64,000 nt of DNA from Ruegeria sp. R13_0 (GTDB lineage Bacteria > Pseudomonadota > Alphaproteobacteria > Rhodobacterales > Rhodobacteraceae): the NCBI RefSeq assembly GCF_017743995.1, contig NZ_JAGHRB010000006.1, forward strand, positions 186,001 to 250,000, written 5' to 3'. Numbering within the stretch: the stretch's first letter is position 1; every line of letters begins with the position of its first letter. The notes below the pieces were generated by a model. The model did no database searches. It had not been told where the DNA came from and saw only the letters and a program-made list of their open reading frames with translations. Positions 1 to 7,735 of the stretch are shown here, one piece after another. The position numbers were made by a program, and so were the translations under genes.

Positions 1-379
1 CGCGCTCATCCTCATCCTTGATGCTGCGCGAGATGTTCAGGCCCGGAGCCTCGGGCGTGACAATCGCATAGCGGCTTTTGAACAGAACGCGGTCGGTGAC
101 CGGAATGGCTTTGCCCGGTTCGGCAAAACCTGTCACCTGCACCAGAAGTAGCGCTCCGGGCGCGAGGCCCTTGACCTGACGCAAAAAGGCGGGCCCGTCT
201 GGAGTGGTGAGGAACATGCCGCCTTGGCCTTTGACCGGGCGATCCGCGCGGGCGCGGTAGATCGTGCCGGGGGGCGGTGCGTCTCCGGCGATCAGAAAAT
301 CGTCGAGCTTGCCGTCGACCATCAGCGCGGCTGCTTCGCGGCCCTCGATATGGTCCAGAACGATTGTGCGGCCTTTCAT
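1..379 (-). CDS. Ribonuclease E/G family protein, N-terminal 126 residues (runs off left edge)
   Basis: Partial gene: translation from the ATG at 379 gives a protein beginning [20 protein letters not shown], continuing to the window edge. The opening, a short beta-rich segment that names no catalytic residues, and the later '[13 protein letters not shown]' stretch fit the RNase E/G-type endoribonucleases that act in rRNA and mRNA processing. The start overlaps the stop of maf by 4 bases (ATGA), so the two are translationally coupled. The maf-RNase E/G pairing is a usual alphaproteobacterial arrangement, which supports the call. The catalytic core lies outside the window, so the assignment rests on the N-terminus and context. 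Confidence 0.75.
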   Translation of the reverse strand, partial: MKGRTIVLDHIEGREAAALMVDGKLDDFLIAGDAPPPGTIYRARADRPVKGQGGMFLTTPDGPAFLRQVKGLAPGALLLVQVTGFAEPGKAIPVTDRVLFKSRYAIVTPEAPGLNISRSIKDEDER

Positions 380-954
380 GGCGCCTCTCTGTACAATGGG
401 TAACCGATTGCCTGCAAAAGTGCGGCGGTCTCGGACAGGGGCAGGCCCACGATGCCGGTGAACGATCCGGAAATCCAGGGAATGAACGCCCCGGCGGGAC
501 CTTGGATGGCATAACCACCCGCCTTGCCCTGCCAGTCATCTGTCGCAAGATAGGCGTTAACCTCGACATCCGACAAGCGTTTCATCTTGACCTGAGAGAC
601 CACGTCGCGCTGCAACATCTGATCGCCGCAGCGCACCGCGACCGAGGTCACGACCCGGTGCCGACGCCCGGACAAGGCGTGCAGAAACTCGGCCGCTTCG
701 CCTGCGTTTTCGGGTTTGCCCAGAATGCGGCGCCCCAGCGCCACCGTGGTATCGGCACACAGGACGATATCCGCCCTATCCGCCTGAACGGCCTGCGCTT
801 TTTCGCGCGCAATTCGGCTGCAATAGGGAACCGGAAGCTCGCCCTTCAAAGGCGTTTCGTCAATGTCAGGAGGGCGCACGGCATCGGGCTGCACGCCAAG
901 CTGCGCCAGCAGGTCCAGCCGCCTTGGGCTGCCCGATCCGAGGATAAACGCCAT
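376..954 (-). CDS. maf: Maf-family nucleoside triphosphate pyrophosphatase
   Basis: A 192-residue Maf/YhdE-type nucleotide pyrophosphatase, which hydrolyses non-canonical or dTTP/UTP-type nucleotides to monophosphates in the cytoplasm and is linked to septum inhibition in some bacteria. Seen directly: the N-terminal GSGSPRR phosphate-binding motif (residues 6-12), a catalytic-region Asp in CADTTVALG (Asp68) and the LGKP segment near 79-81. Length is normal for the family. It lies between infA and the RNase E/G gene, all on the minus strand, with 11 bases from infA and a 4-base overlap downstream, so it is probably part of one transcript. Confidence 0.93.
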   Translation of the reverse strand: MAFILGSGSPRRLDLLAQLGVQPDAVRPPDIDETPLKGELPVPYCSRIAREKAQAVQADRADIVLCADTTVALGRRILGKPENAGEAAEFLHALSGRRHRVVTSVAVRCGDQMLQRDVVSQVKMKRLSDVEVNAYLATDDWQGKAGGYAIQGPAGAFIPWISGSFTGIVGLPLSETAALLQAIGYPLYREAP

Positions 955-965
955 AAGGTAGAGCG

Positions 966-1184
966 TTACTTGAAGCGGTAGTTGATCCGACCCTTGGTCA
1001 GATCGTAAGGGGTCATCTCGACCTGAACTTTGTCGCCGGCCAGAACACGGATGCGGTTCTTGCGCATCTTGCCTGCCGTATGTGCGATGATCTCATGGCC
1101 GTTTTCCAGCTCGACCCGAAACGTCGCATTAGGCAGGAGTTCCTTCACGACACCGGGAAATTCGAGCGTATCTTCCTTGGCCAT
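966..1184 (-). CDS. infA: Translation initiation factor IF-1
   Basis: A 72-residue S1/OB-fold protein starting [11 protein letters not shown] and ending GRINYRFK, matching bacterial IF-1 along its full length. IF-1 binds the 30S A site and helps IF-2 and IF-3 during initiation. The reading frame extends 8 codons further upstream (to 1208), but the ATG at 1184 gives the universal IF-1 N-terminus and is preceded by GGAGACAAC, so I use it. It is followed closely by maf. A perfect 7-bp hairpin lies about 25 bases upstream of the start (listed separately). Confidence 0.97.
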   Translation of the reverse strand: MAKEDTLEFPGVVKELLPNATFRVELENGHEIIAHTAGKMRKNRIRVLAGDKVQVEMTPYDLTKGRINYRFK

Positions 1185-1207
1185 GTTGTCTCCATCATTA
1201 CGTTGCA

Positions 1208-1224
1208 CTCGCAGAATCTGCGAG
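1208..1224. other. Short perfect hairpin upstream of infA
   Basis: CTCGCAG-AAT-CTGCGAG is a 7-bp perfect inverted repeat with a 3-base loop between the end of the nitrilase gene (1275) and the infA start (1184). There is no T-run on either side, so it is not a standard terminator; it could act in the infA leader RNA or be a protein site. Confidence 0.4.
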
Positions 1225-1274
1225 GATGTGCGCCTAAATGAGCCTATTTGCCCCTTATTTCAAGGGCGGAATCA

Positions 1275-2150
1275 TCAAAGCGCGGAGAATGTGACAGATT
1301 CGACTCGGGGCGGTTGCTCGTCCCAGTGGGTTCGATTCAGGACATGCCCGTCGGCGCGGACATCGGCGATGGCGCTCAGGTCGATATCGGCATAGGTCCA
1401 GCCCGGTTGGTTCAGTGTCCCTTCGGCCAGAACGCCGGTTTGCGGAAAGCCCTTGTCAGGCGGGCCAAAAATGCCGCCCGTCCCGGTGTTCATATCCACA
1501 GCCTCGGACCAGTCGTTGTTTCCCACCAGCGATGCCATGACCGTAACACATTGATTTTCCAAGGCACGCGACATCGCCCCGATACGCACGCGCCAATATC
1601 CGGACAGCGCTTCGGTACAGGAGGGGACAAGGATTAGATCCGCCTCACTCAGCGCGCGGCCCAGCAGGGGGAATTCGCTGTCATAGCAGATCAACACGCC
1701 GATCTTGCCCAATGCCGTGTCGAACAGTTTGAGAGGACCGCCGGGGGCGATATCCCATTGCTCGCGCTCGAAACGGGTCATGATCTGTTTGTCCTGATGA
1801 TCCTGACGGCCATCCGGCGCATAAAGTTCCGCCCGGTTCACCGGACGCCCCGCACCTGCCACAACTGGGGCCGAGGCCCCGAGGATGTAAGTTTTGTATT
1901 CCTTCGCCAAGCGCTGGTGCAGGTTTTGCACCTCCTCCATCCGGTCCGAGACCGCCTGAATCGACCGCTCCAGATCGCCTGCCACGTCGACCCCATCCAG
2001 TGTCGACAGCTCCATTGCGCCGTATTCGGGAAAGACCAGCAACTCGGCTCCGTTCCCAGCGGCCTGCGCTACCCATGCGTTCAGCTTGTCCTCATACTGC
2101 GCCCAACTGTCGAGCCAATCGAGGTCATAGGCGGCGGTGGCGACTCTCAT
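1275..2150 (-). CDS. Carbon-nitrogen hydrolase (nitrilase superfamily)
   Basis: A 291-residue cytoplasmic amidase/nitrilase-fold protein. The catalytic triad is visible: Glu42 in VFPEYGAME, Lys121 in the DHQDKQIMTRFE segment, and Cys155 in GVLICYDSEFP. Members cleave amides, carbamoyl groups or nitriles; the substrate cannot be read from the sequence. A second, unrelated member of the superfamily lies at 62919-63749, and the two differ enough that they are not a recent duplication. The ATG at 2150 is the first start in the frame. It precedes infA on the same strand with about 90 bases between, so it may contribute to infA transcription. Confidence 0.87.
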   Translation of the reverse strand: MRVATAAYDLDWLDSWAQYEDKLNAWVAQAAGNGAELLVFPEYGAMELSTLDGVDVAGDLERSIQAVSDRMEEVQNLHQRLAKEYKTYILGASAPVVAGAGRPVNRAELYAPDGRQDHQDKQIMTRFEREQWDIAPGGPLKLFDTALGKIGVLICYDSEFPLLGRALSEADLILVPSCTEALSGYWRVRIGAMSRALENQCVTVMASLVGNNDWSEAVDMNTGTGGIFGPPDKGFPQTGVLAEGTLNQPGWTYADIDLSAIADVRADGHVLNRTHWDEQPPRVESVTFSAL

Positions 2151-2296
2151 CGATCTGTCCTTCGATACTGATTTGTCGGGACACTAAGTGACGATGGCTG
2201 GGCGTGTACAGGCCCAACCTTTCGGTCTGATGAAACGACGACAAAGTGAATTGGAGGTCTCAGGCCCATGTGGTTTAATCGTAACTGGAGGGCACC

Positions 2297-2512
2297 ATGC
2301 AAAAACCGGAAAGCTTCGAGAAGTTCTATTTCGCCAAGGTCGGCATGGGCGAGGCCTGCGGCTGCGCGGAACGTGTCATTGACGTATATGAGTTCAATCG
2401 CAAAGGCGGCGCGCAGAGCAAAGACAGCATTGCCTCTAAGCGGCGCAAAACGAGGTCTCTACGGGGCTGGGCTGTGAAATACGGTCTGATCAGTCGAAGG
2501 CGCCAGGGTTGA
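2297..2512 (+). CDS. Small basic hypothetical protein
   Basis: A 71-residue ORF preceded by a good ribosome binding site (GGAGGGCACC then ATG). The protein is rich in Lys and Arg, has a CGC motif near residue 21 and a basic C-terminus ending SRRRQG. I do not recognise a family. It is divergent from the nitrilase gene and upstream of the putative metallopeptidase. The strong RBS is the main reason for listing it. Confidence 0.45.
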   Translation: MQKPESFEKFYFAKVGMGEACGCAERVIDVYEFNRKGGAQSKDSIASKRRKTRSLRGWAVKYGLISRRRQG

Positions 2513-2593
2513 GAAAAAGACCTTTCTGAAGGTCCTGATTGGCATCACAACAACTGTGTTGCGTGCGCCCTTGAAGAATGACAACCATCGCGC

Positions 2594-3337
2594 ATGGTTC
2601 GAATTGCATTTCATATTCTCATCGTTTTGATTTTAACGCTTCTGACACAAATTGGCGGCATCGCTTGGGTGATTTCACGTTTCTTCAAACGGCATCTCTT
2701 GGCATTTGTAGCCGCCTACATGACTCTTTCTTTGGCAAGCATCTGGATCGCACCGCATTTCGGGCGCGTGGCGCTGAGTTGTACGAAAGAGGGTCCTCTA
2801 GAAGTACAACGTTGGATGTACTGTGCGTTGAACAGAAACTACGTCTCTCCGGAGATGTATGACGTCCTGACCAGCACTGCGGAGGAAATGGAAAGAAGGC
2901 ATCCGGGCACAGTTACAGTTGTGCTTGATGCCAACTTTCCCTTCTTGGACGGGTTCCCGCTACTGCCTCATCTGTCACATGATGACGGGGAAAAGGCAGA
3001 CCTTGCCTTCTACTACGCGGACGAAACGGGCTATTTGAAAGGCGCGACGCGTTCACCGATCGGCTATTTCGCATTCGAACAGGGGCCAACAGAGTGTTCA
3101 AAGACGTGGCCCACACTCAGATGGGATTTCGATGCGCTGCAACCCCTCTGGCACGGTTACGGCATCGATGAAGACCGCAACCGATCCGTGCTAGAGGTTC
3201 TGGTCGAAGATGACCGTGTCGGGAAAGTCTTTGTTGAGCCTCACCTTGTGGATCGCTTGGGCGTTGCGCATCCGAAAATCCGGTTCCAAGGGTGTCGCGC
3301 GGCGCGCCACGATGACCATATCCACTTTCAGTTGTAG
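2594..3337 (+). CDS. Membrane-anchored LAS-type metallopeptidase-like protein
   Basis: A 247-residue protein with two hydrophobic N-terminal segments (about residues 5-27 and 35-53) followed by a globular domain. I do not recognise a named family, but the residues fit the LAS zinc peptidases (D-Ala-D-Ala carboxypeptidases, MepA, lysostaphin-type): His129-x6-Asp136 in the SHDDGEKAD segment and Asp241-His242-x-His244 at the very C-terminus (DDHIHFQL). That pattern is the family's zinc-binding layout, so a periplasmic peptidoglycan hydrolase is plausible. Base composition is lower in GC than the housekeeping neighbours, suggesting acquisition. The start is uncertain: the RBS is weak, and the ATG at 2578 belongs to another frame. 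Confidence 0.5.
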   Translation: MVRIAFHILIVLILTLLTQIGGIAWVISRFFKRHLLAFVAAYMTLSLASIWIAPHFGRVALSCTKEGPLEVQRWMYCALNRNYVSPEMYDVLTSTAEEMERRHPGTVTVVLDANFPFLDGFPLLPHLSHDDGEKADLAFYYADETGYLKGATRSPIGYFAFEQGPTECSKTWPTLRWDFDALQPLWHGYGIDEDRNRSVLEVLVEDDRVGKVFVEPHLVDRLGVAHPKIRFQGCRAARHDDHIHFQL

Positions 3338-3363
3338 GCCAGATTCCATCTCTGCGACGATGC

Positions 3364-3957
3364 TCACAAATCCCGGATCCAAAACTGCAATGGCTTGAGC
3401 GTCTCGCCCTTGTCCCCGACATCTTTCCACGAGAATTGAGCGATCGCGCCGGGTAATGGTTCGTAGCCGCGGGATTTCCAGAACGTATCAAGTGGGCGAT
3501 AGGTTGCGGGCCGCATGGGGTGATCTGCCGGGCGTTGGACGCTGCAGAAAGCACATTTGGTGAAACCCTGCGCGCGGGCGTGGGCCTCGCGTTGGTCGAA
3601 GAATTTGTGACCAACGCCTTGGCCTCGGTAATCGGACAGAAGGACGGATTCGGCACAGTAGAAAATCTGTGACAGGTCCAGACCCGTGCCTTGAAACGCG
3701 GCGGCAAAATCGTCAGCGTGGTCGGTCAACGGCGCGCCCGTCGAGGCTCCGATCGGGCAGTCATTGTCGAAGGCGCCGACAACGATGGCTTTGTAGCTGT
3801 CGCGATAGGATTGCAGGTAGCTACGCTCGTATTCCAGATCGCCGTCATAAAGGTAAGGCCAGGCCCGAAATACCTCGATCCGCAGGCGCGCGACGTCGTC
3901 CAGAGCGGCTTCAAGGGTCGCTCCTGTCAGGGGCCGGACGGATGTGACCTCAGCCAT
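3364..3957 (-). CDS. GNAT-family N-acetyltransferase
   Basis: A 197-residue protein with the acetyl-CoA-binding motif A visible as DYRGQGVGHKFFDQRE in the second half, preceded by a beta strand containing ESVLLS. GNAT enzymes transfer an acetyl group to amines; the acceptor is unknown. The open frame extends to 4152, but that part is antisense-like and lies over the next gene; the ATG at 3957 (MAEVTSVRPL) overlaps the upstream SnoaL-like gene by only 8 bases, and is chosen. It follows the phosphatase and SnoaL-like genes on the same strand and is probably co-transcribed. Confidence 0.82.
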   Translation of the reverse strand: MAEVTSVRPLTGATLEAALDDVARLRIEVFRAWPYLYDGDLEYERSYLQSYRDSYKAIVVGAFDNDCPIGASTGAPLTDHADDFAAAFQGTGLDLSQIFYCAESVLLSDYRGQGVGHKFFDQREAHARAQGFTKCAFCSVQRPADHPMRPATYRPLDTFWKSRGYEPLPGAIAQFSWKDVGDKGETLKPLQFWIRDL

Positions 3958-4348
3958 TCGAGACCTGTTTGGTCCAGTCCGCAAGGTTATAGAAGGTAGT
4001 GACGCGGGTGATCTTGCCGTCATGCAGGTCAAAGAACGACCCTGCAGGCAGGCGGTAGCCCTGGCCGTGCGCTTCGGGCAGGCCCTCGTCGGTTTCCAGA
4101 TAGGTGCCGTTGACGACGAACTCGGCCGCAGCGCGGGTGCCACCTTGGGCATCGAACACCACGATATCGGTCAGGTTCTCTTTATAGCAGCGGTTCATAT
4201 GGGCGCAGAAGGCTGCGAATTTCTCTTTGCCGACGCGGATCTGGCCTTCGTTCACATGATGGGCCACGTCATCTGAGAGACAGGCCAGCATGCCATCGAC
4301 ATCACCTGCGTTGAAGGCGTCGAAATAGGTCTTCACGGTCTGGTTCAT
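3950..4348 (-). CDS. SnoaL/NTF2-like (ketosteroid-isomerase-related) protein
   Basis: A 132-residue single-domain protein of the NTF2 cone fold: N-terminal helix (YFDAFNAGDVDGMLACLSDDV) then beta strands ending with an ITRVTTFYNLADW segment typical of ketosteroid-isomerase-related proteins. These have varied small-molecule roles and no reaction can be assigned. It lies 3 bases from the phosphatase gene stop and overlaps the GNAT gene, in one minus-strand run. Confidence 0.8.
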   Translation of the reverse strand: MNQTVKTYFDAFNAGDVDGMLACLSDDVAHHVNEGQIRVGKEKFAAFCAHMNRCYKENLTDIVVFDAQGGTRAAAEFVVNGTYLETDEGLPEAHGQGYRLPAGSFFDLHDGKITRVTTFYNLADWTKQVSNG

Positions 4349-4351
4349 GGG

Positions 4352-4804
4352 TCACTCCGTTGGTTCGCCCCAGCGGTCTTTCAGATGCTTGATGATCTGA
4401 TCGCGGGTCTGTCGGTAGTGATGTAACTTTGATTCCCGCGTCTCGCCCATCCCGGTAGGGTCCATTATTGGCCAATAATCGACATCGAGGTGGAAAATCC
4501 GGGTCAGCTCCAGCGCCCGCCGCTGACTGGCCGGGGACAAAGCGACGATCAGGTCGAACGAGCTGAGATCGTCGCCCCATTCCTGCATCTCGTCAAAGGA
4601 TCGGGTGCGGTGGCGGGACAGCTCAACGCCCATTTCCTGACAGACCGCGATGCAGAAGCCGTCAATATCCAGATCGTTTCGCACACCAGCGGATTGCACA
4701 TAGGTGCCGGTGCCGTAGAACTTTTTCATGATGCCTTCGGCCATCGGAGACCGAACCGAGTTGTGGTCGCAACAGAACAGAATGGACTGCGGCAGAGGCG
4801 TCAC
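4352..4804 (-). CDS. Low-molecular-weight protein-tyrosine-phosphatase-type protein
   Basis: A 150-residue protein with the P-loop C12-x5-R18 (FCCDHNSVRSP), the signature of LMW phosphatases and ArsC-type arsenate reductases. In Rhodobacterales this gene regularly follows the UPF0262 gene in the murA-hisD-infA neighbourhood, so it is probably a housekeeping phosphatase, unlike the ArsC domain of the arsenic operon at 23 kb. The start is GTG at 4804, 3 bases after the UPF0262 stop, with translational coupling likely. Confidence 0.85.
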   Translation of the reverse strand: MTPLPQSILFCCDHNSVRSPMAEGIMKKFYGTGTYVQSAGVRNDLDIDGFCIAVCQEMGVELSRHRTRSFDEMQEWGDDLSSFDLIVALSPASQRRALELTRIFHLDVDYWPIMDPTGMGETRESKLHHYRQTRDQIIKHLKDRWGEPTE

Positions 4805-4807
4805 CCG

Positions 4808-5299
4808 TTAGCCTCCGAAATGTAGCACGCAGATCAGCGTGAACAGGCGTCGGGCGGTGTCGGTGTCTACGTCGGCCTTGCCTTCCAGCCGTTCCTGCAG
4901 AACCCGGCTGCCTTCGTTGTGAATGCCGCGCCGGGCCATATCGATGGTTTCGATCTGGCTGGGCGGCAGAGATTTGACCGCGTCGAAATAGCTTTGGCAG
5001 ATCTGGAAATAGTCCTTCACCACCTGCCGGAACGGCCCGAGGGACAGGTGGAATTCGGCCGCTTTCTGGCTGTCTTCGGTGCTGATATCAAACACCAGTC
5101 GTTTGTCGCGGATCGAAAGCTGCAGGTGATAGGGGCCGTCGGGAATGGCACGATCCTCCCGCTGAGGCAGGTCAAAGCGGTTCTCCTCAAGCAGATCATA
5201 GATGGCGACCTTGCGCTCCTGCTCGATCTCGGGGGTCGGCGGGGGCAGGTTCCGGTCATCCAGTTCGATATGCGAGATACGGGTCATTTTAACGGTCAC
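4808..5299 (-). CDS. UPF0262 family protein
   Basis: A 163-residue protein matching the UPF0262 family, known only as a conserved alphaproteobacterial protein of unknown role. Recognisable parts are the N-terminal ISHIELDDRNL, the central LVFDI segment, and the C-terminal ETIDMARRGIHNEGSRVL helix. The frame opens with GTG at 5299; an ATG at 5287 (MTRISHIEL) is an equally good start, because the AAGGA element is 2 bases from the GTG and 14 from the ATG. It lies downstream of hisD after a large hairpin. Confidence 0.85.
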   Translation of the reverse strand: MTVKMTRISHIELDDRNLPPPTPEIEQERKVAIYDLLEENRFDLPQREDRAIPDGPYHLQLSIRDKRLVFDISTEDSQKAAEFHLSLGPFRQVVKDYFQICQSYFDAVKSLPPSQIETIDMARRGIHNEGSRVLQERLEGKADVDTDTARRLFTLICVLHFGG

Positions 5300-5345
5300 A
5301 ATCCTTCACGTCTGCTCAGACCTATAACAATGGATTTCAATGGGC

Positions 5346-5383
5346 AACGCACAGAAACGCCTCAAGCTGGCGATCTGTGCGTT
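5346..5383. terminator. Large hairpin between hisD and UPF0262
   Basis: A perfect 10-bp outer stem (AACGCACAGA paired with TCTGTGCGTT) encloses a second CGCC/GGCG stem with a 7-base loop. It begins 4 bases after the hisD stop in the direction of transcription. There is no T-run, so it may terminate weakly, protect the hisD mRNA end, or process the transcript before the UPF0262 gene. Confidence 0.55.
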
Positions 5384-5386
5384 TCA

Positions 5387-6688
5387 TCAGCCGTTCAGCC
5401 GGTTCAGGCGTGCAGTGACGGACAAACCATGCGCTTCGAGGCTTTCCGATTGCGCCAATGTCTCAGCCGCGGGGCCGATCGCGCGCAGCGCTTCTGGGGT
5501 CACCTGGCTGAGGGTGGTACGCTTGAGGAAATCCATCACGCTGAGGCCGGATGAGAACCGCGCCGAGCGTGCGGTGGGAAGCACATGGTTGGGGCCGCCG
5601 ACATAGTCTCCGATGGCCTCCGGAGTATATTGCCCAAGGAAAATCGCGCCTGCGTGGATGGTCTTTTCGCTCAGTGCGACCGGGTCGGCCACGCAGAGTT
5701 CCAAATGCTCTGGCGCGATGCGGTTCGACAGCACGGCAGCCTCATCCAGATTGCGCACGGTGATGATCGCGCCAAACTCGCGCCAGCTGGCCCCGGCGAT
5801 GGCGCGGCGCTGTAGGGTCTCAAGGCGTTTTTCGACGGCCTGCGCCACGGTCTGACCGAACCCGGCATCATCCGTGATCAGGATCGACTGCGCGCTTTCA
5901 TCATGTTCGGCTTGGCTGAGCAGATCCAGTGCGATCCAGTCGGGCTCGTTGTCCTTGTCGGCAATTACGAGGATCTCCGAGGGACCCGCGATCATGTCGA
6001 TGCCGACCTTGCCGAACACCCGGCGTTTGGCTGCGGCGACAAAGGCGTTGCCAGGGCCGGTGATCTTGTCGACCGGAGCGATGCTGTCGGTGCCATAGGC
6101 CAGCGCGGCGACGGCTTGCGCACCGCCGATACGGTAGATCTCATCCACACCGGACAGTTGCGCGGCCAGCAGGACCAGCGGGTTTGCCTGCCCGTCCGGC
6201 GTGGGCACGACGATAGCCAACCGCTCAACCCCTGCCACCTTGGCCGGGATCGCGTTCATCAGAACGGATGAAGGGTAGGAGGCCAACCCGCCCGGCACGT
6301 AAAGGCCCGCCGCCGAGACAGCCGACCAGCGCCAGCCCAGCGTTGCGCCGGCTTCATCGGTCCACTGGTGATCCTCGGGCATCTGCTTTTCGTGATAGGC
6401 GCGGATGCGCTCTGCGGCCAGTTGCAGCGCGGCGCGGTCTTCGGGGGTTACCTGTGCGACGGCTTCGGCAGTTTCGTCGGCCGAAAAGGCCAGTGTCTCG
6501 GGCGTCAGTTCCAGACGGTCGAATTTCGAGGTCAGCTCGATCACCGCCGCATCGCCACGGCTGCGGACATCGTCGATGATCCCGGCCACCACCGCATCCA
6601 CATCCGGGCTGTCTTCACGCTTGGCCGATAGCAGCGTTTGAAAGGCGGCCTCAAACTCGGGCGAGGTGGTGTTGAGGAAAACGGGCAT
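5387..6688 (-). CDS. hisD: Histidinol dehydrogenase
   Basis: A 433-residue enzyme catalysing the last two steps of histidine synthesis, the NAD-dependent oxidation of L-histidinol to L-histidine with zinc. The KITGPGNAFVAAAKRRVFG and IDMIAGPSEILVIAD blocks and the LLSQAEHDESAQ zinc-site segment are diagnostic. The frame is open to 6802, but the ATG at 6688 (MPVFLNTTSPEF) gives the standard length and has a GGAG 9 bases upstream. It sits in the typical Rhodobacterales order DUF2948-hisD-UPF0262, here with a GNAT gene inserted upstream. Confidence 0.97.
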   Translation of the reverse strand: MPVFLNTTSPEFEAAFQTLLSAKREDSPDVDAVVAGIIDDVRSRGDAAVIELTSKFDRLELTPETLAFSADETAEAVAQVTPEDRAALQLAAERIRAYHEKQMPEDHQWTDEAGATLGWRWSAVSAAGLYVPGGLASYPSSVLMNAIPAKVAGVERLAIVVPTPDGQANPLVLLAAQLSGVDEIYRIGGAQAVAALAYGTDSIAPVDKITGPGNAFVAAAKRRVFGKVGIDMIAGPSEILVIADKDNEPDWIALDLLSQAEHDESAQSILITDDAGFGQTVAQAVEKRLETLQRRAIAGASWREFGAIITVRNLDEAAVLSNRIAPEHLELCVADPVALSEKTIHAGAIFLGQYTPEAIGDYVGGPNHVLPTARSARFSSGLSVMDFLKRTTLSQVTPEALRAIGPAAETLAQSESLEAHGLSVTARLNRLNG

Positions 6689-6741
6689 GATCTGGCACTC
6701 CGGAGCGTTTCTCGGGGACATATCGCCCGTAAGGGTTGGTC

Positions 6742-7197
6742 TCAACCCTTCTCGGCAGGGTGCAGCGATTTGCGCAGGGGGAATTGGGTCATCCCGTGCC
6801 ACTCTTCTACATCGCCTGCCGAAACCCAGCCATATCTGAGGTAGAAGGCCCGGGCTGTATGGGTTGCATCAAGATAGGCCTGCGCACAGCCCTGATCCGC
6901 CAGCTCCTGCTCCAGCCGGGCCAAAAGGGCCCGCCCGATTCCACGCCGCACTTGTCCGGGATCGACATAGAGCAGTGAGATCATCGAACCGTGGCGCAGC
7001 CCGCCGACGGCTACGATCTGTCCGCCCAACTCAGCCACCCAGATATCCGAGCCGCTTTGTATCCACCCACGAACGGTCTGCGGGTCTTTGTTGGCGGTCC
7101 ATAGCGCCACAAGTTCGGGGTTTTTGTGGTGATCCGCCGCGCAGAGATGGGTGATGGAGCGGATCAACACCTGGCTGATCTGGAACACATCGAACAC
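6742..7197 (-). CDS. GNAT-family N-acetyltransferase
   Basis: A 151-residue single-domain GNAT protein. Acetyl-CoA motif A appears as SLLYVDPGQVRRGIGRALL around residues 75-95, followed by LEQELADQG and a C-terminal ARAFYLRYGW segment, the classical motif B. The substrate is unknown. It lies between DUF2948 and hisD, where many relatives have no gene, so it may be an accessory insertion; composition does not stand out. Confidence 0.85.
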   Translation of the reverse strand: MFDVFQISQVLIRSITHLCAADHHKNPELVALWTANKDPQTVRGWIQSGSDIWVAELGGQIVAVGGLRHGSMISLLYVDPGQVRRGIGRALLARLEQELADQGCAQAYLDATHTARAFYLRYGWVSAGDVEEWHGMTQFPLRKSLHPAEKG

Positions 7198-7258
7198 GGT
7201 CGCACGGCGCAGCTCCAGACCCGAGGCGGGTCCGGAGAAGGCCTGCGATATGCCGCGT

Positions 7259-7735
7259 TTATTCTGGATGGTGCGGTGCCTGGCCCGAAGGGGCCTGATA
7301 GGGGCGCGTCACGTCTTTCAGGGTGGCTTCAATTGCCTCGACCGTCAGGCGGATCGCGCCGTCACCCGCAAGGGTCAACAGGATCTGGCCTGCTCCGTCC
7401 TCGCCGGCCTCGAAATCGACCGAGAGCAAGGACATCACCATATCCGTGTCGCGGCGGTCGATCCCTTGACTGGCAACAGACAGCACCGAGTCGAACACCA
7501 GAACCGACTGCACGCGCTCAAAAGGTCGGTCACGGCGGGTGGCGGCATCCTTGTCCTCCCACCTAAAGCGGTTCAGCAACAGCCCGAAACGGCGCTGCGA
7601 GGGCTGCCATTTCATCTCGGTCACAGGGAATACCGCATCCTGCGCAAGCGATGAGATCACCTGCAGGTCATCGCCGTCCTCGGCGCCCAGATTCAGCGGC
7701 GCTTCGCGGCCGTCTTCAAAACTTGCGTCTGTCAT
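7259..7735 (-). CDS. DUF2948 family protein
   Basis: A 158-residue protein with the DUF2948 pattern: [20 protein letters not shown] near the N-terminus, [11 protein letters not shown] in the middle, and a C-terminal [19 protein letters not shown] segment. The family is confined to alphaproteobacteria and nearly always follows murA; its role is unknown. The start overlaps the murA stop by 4 bases, indicating translational coupling. Confidence 0.88.
   Translation of the reverse strand: MTDASFEDGREAPLNLGAEDGDDLQVISSLAQDAVFPVTEMKWQPSQRRFGLLLNRFRWEDKDAATRRDRPFERVQSVLVFDSVLSVASQGIDRRDTDMVMSLLSVDFEAGEDGAGQILLTLAGDGAIRLTVEAIEATLKDVTRPYQAPSGQAPHHPE

Noticed and set aside
4352-4804. Arsenate reductase call for the LMW phosphatase-type gene at 4.4 kb
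   Set aside because: It sits in the murA/infA housekeeping block far from the arsenic operon, which has its own fused ArsC domain.
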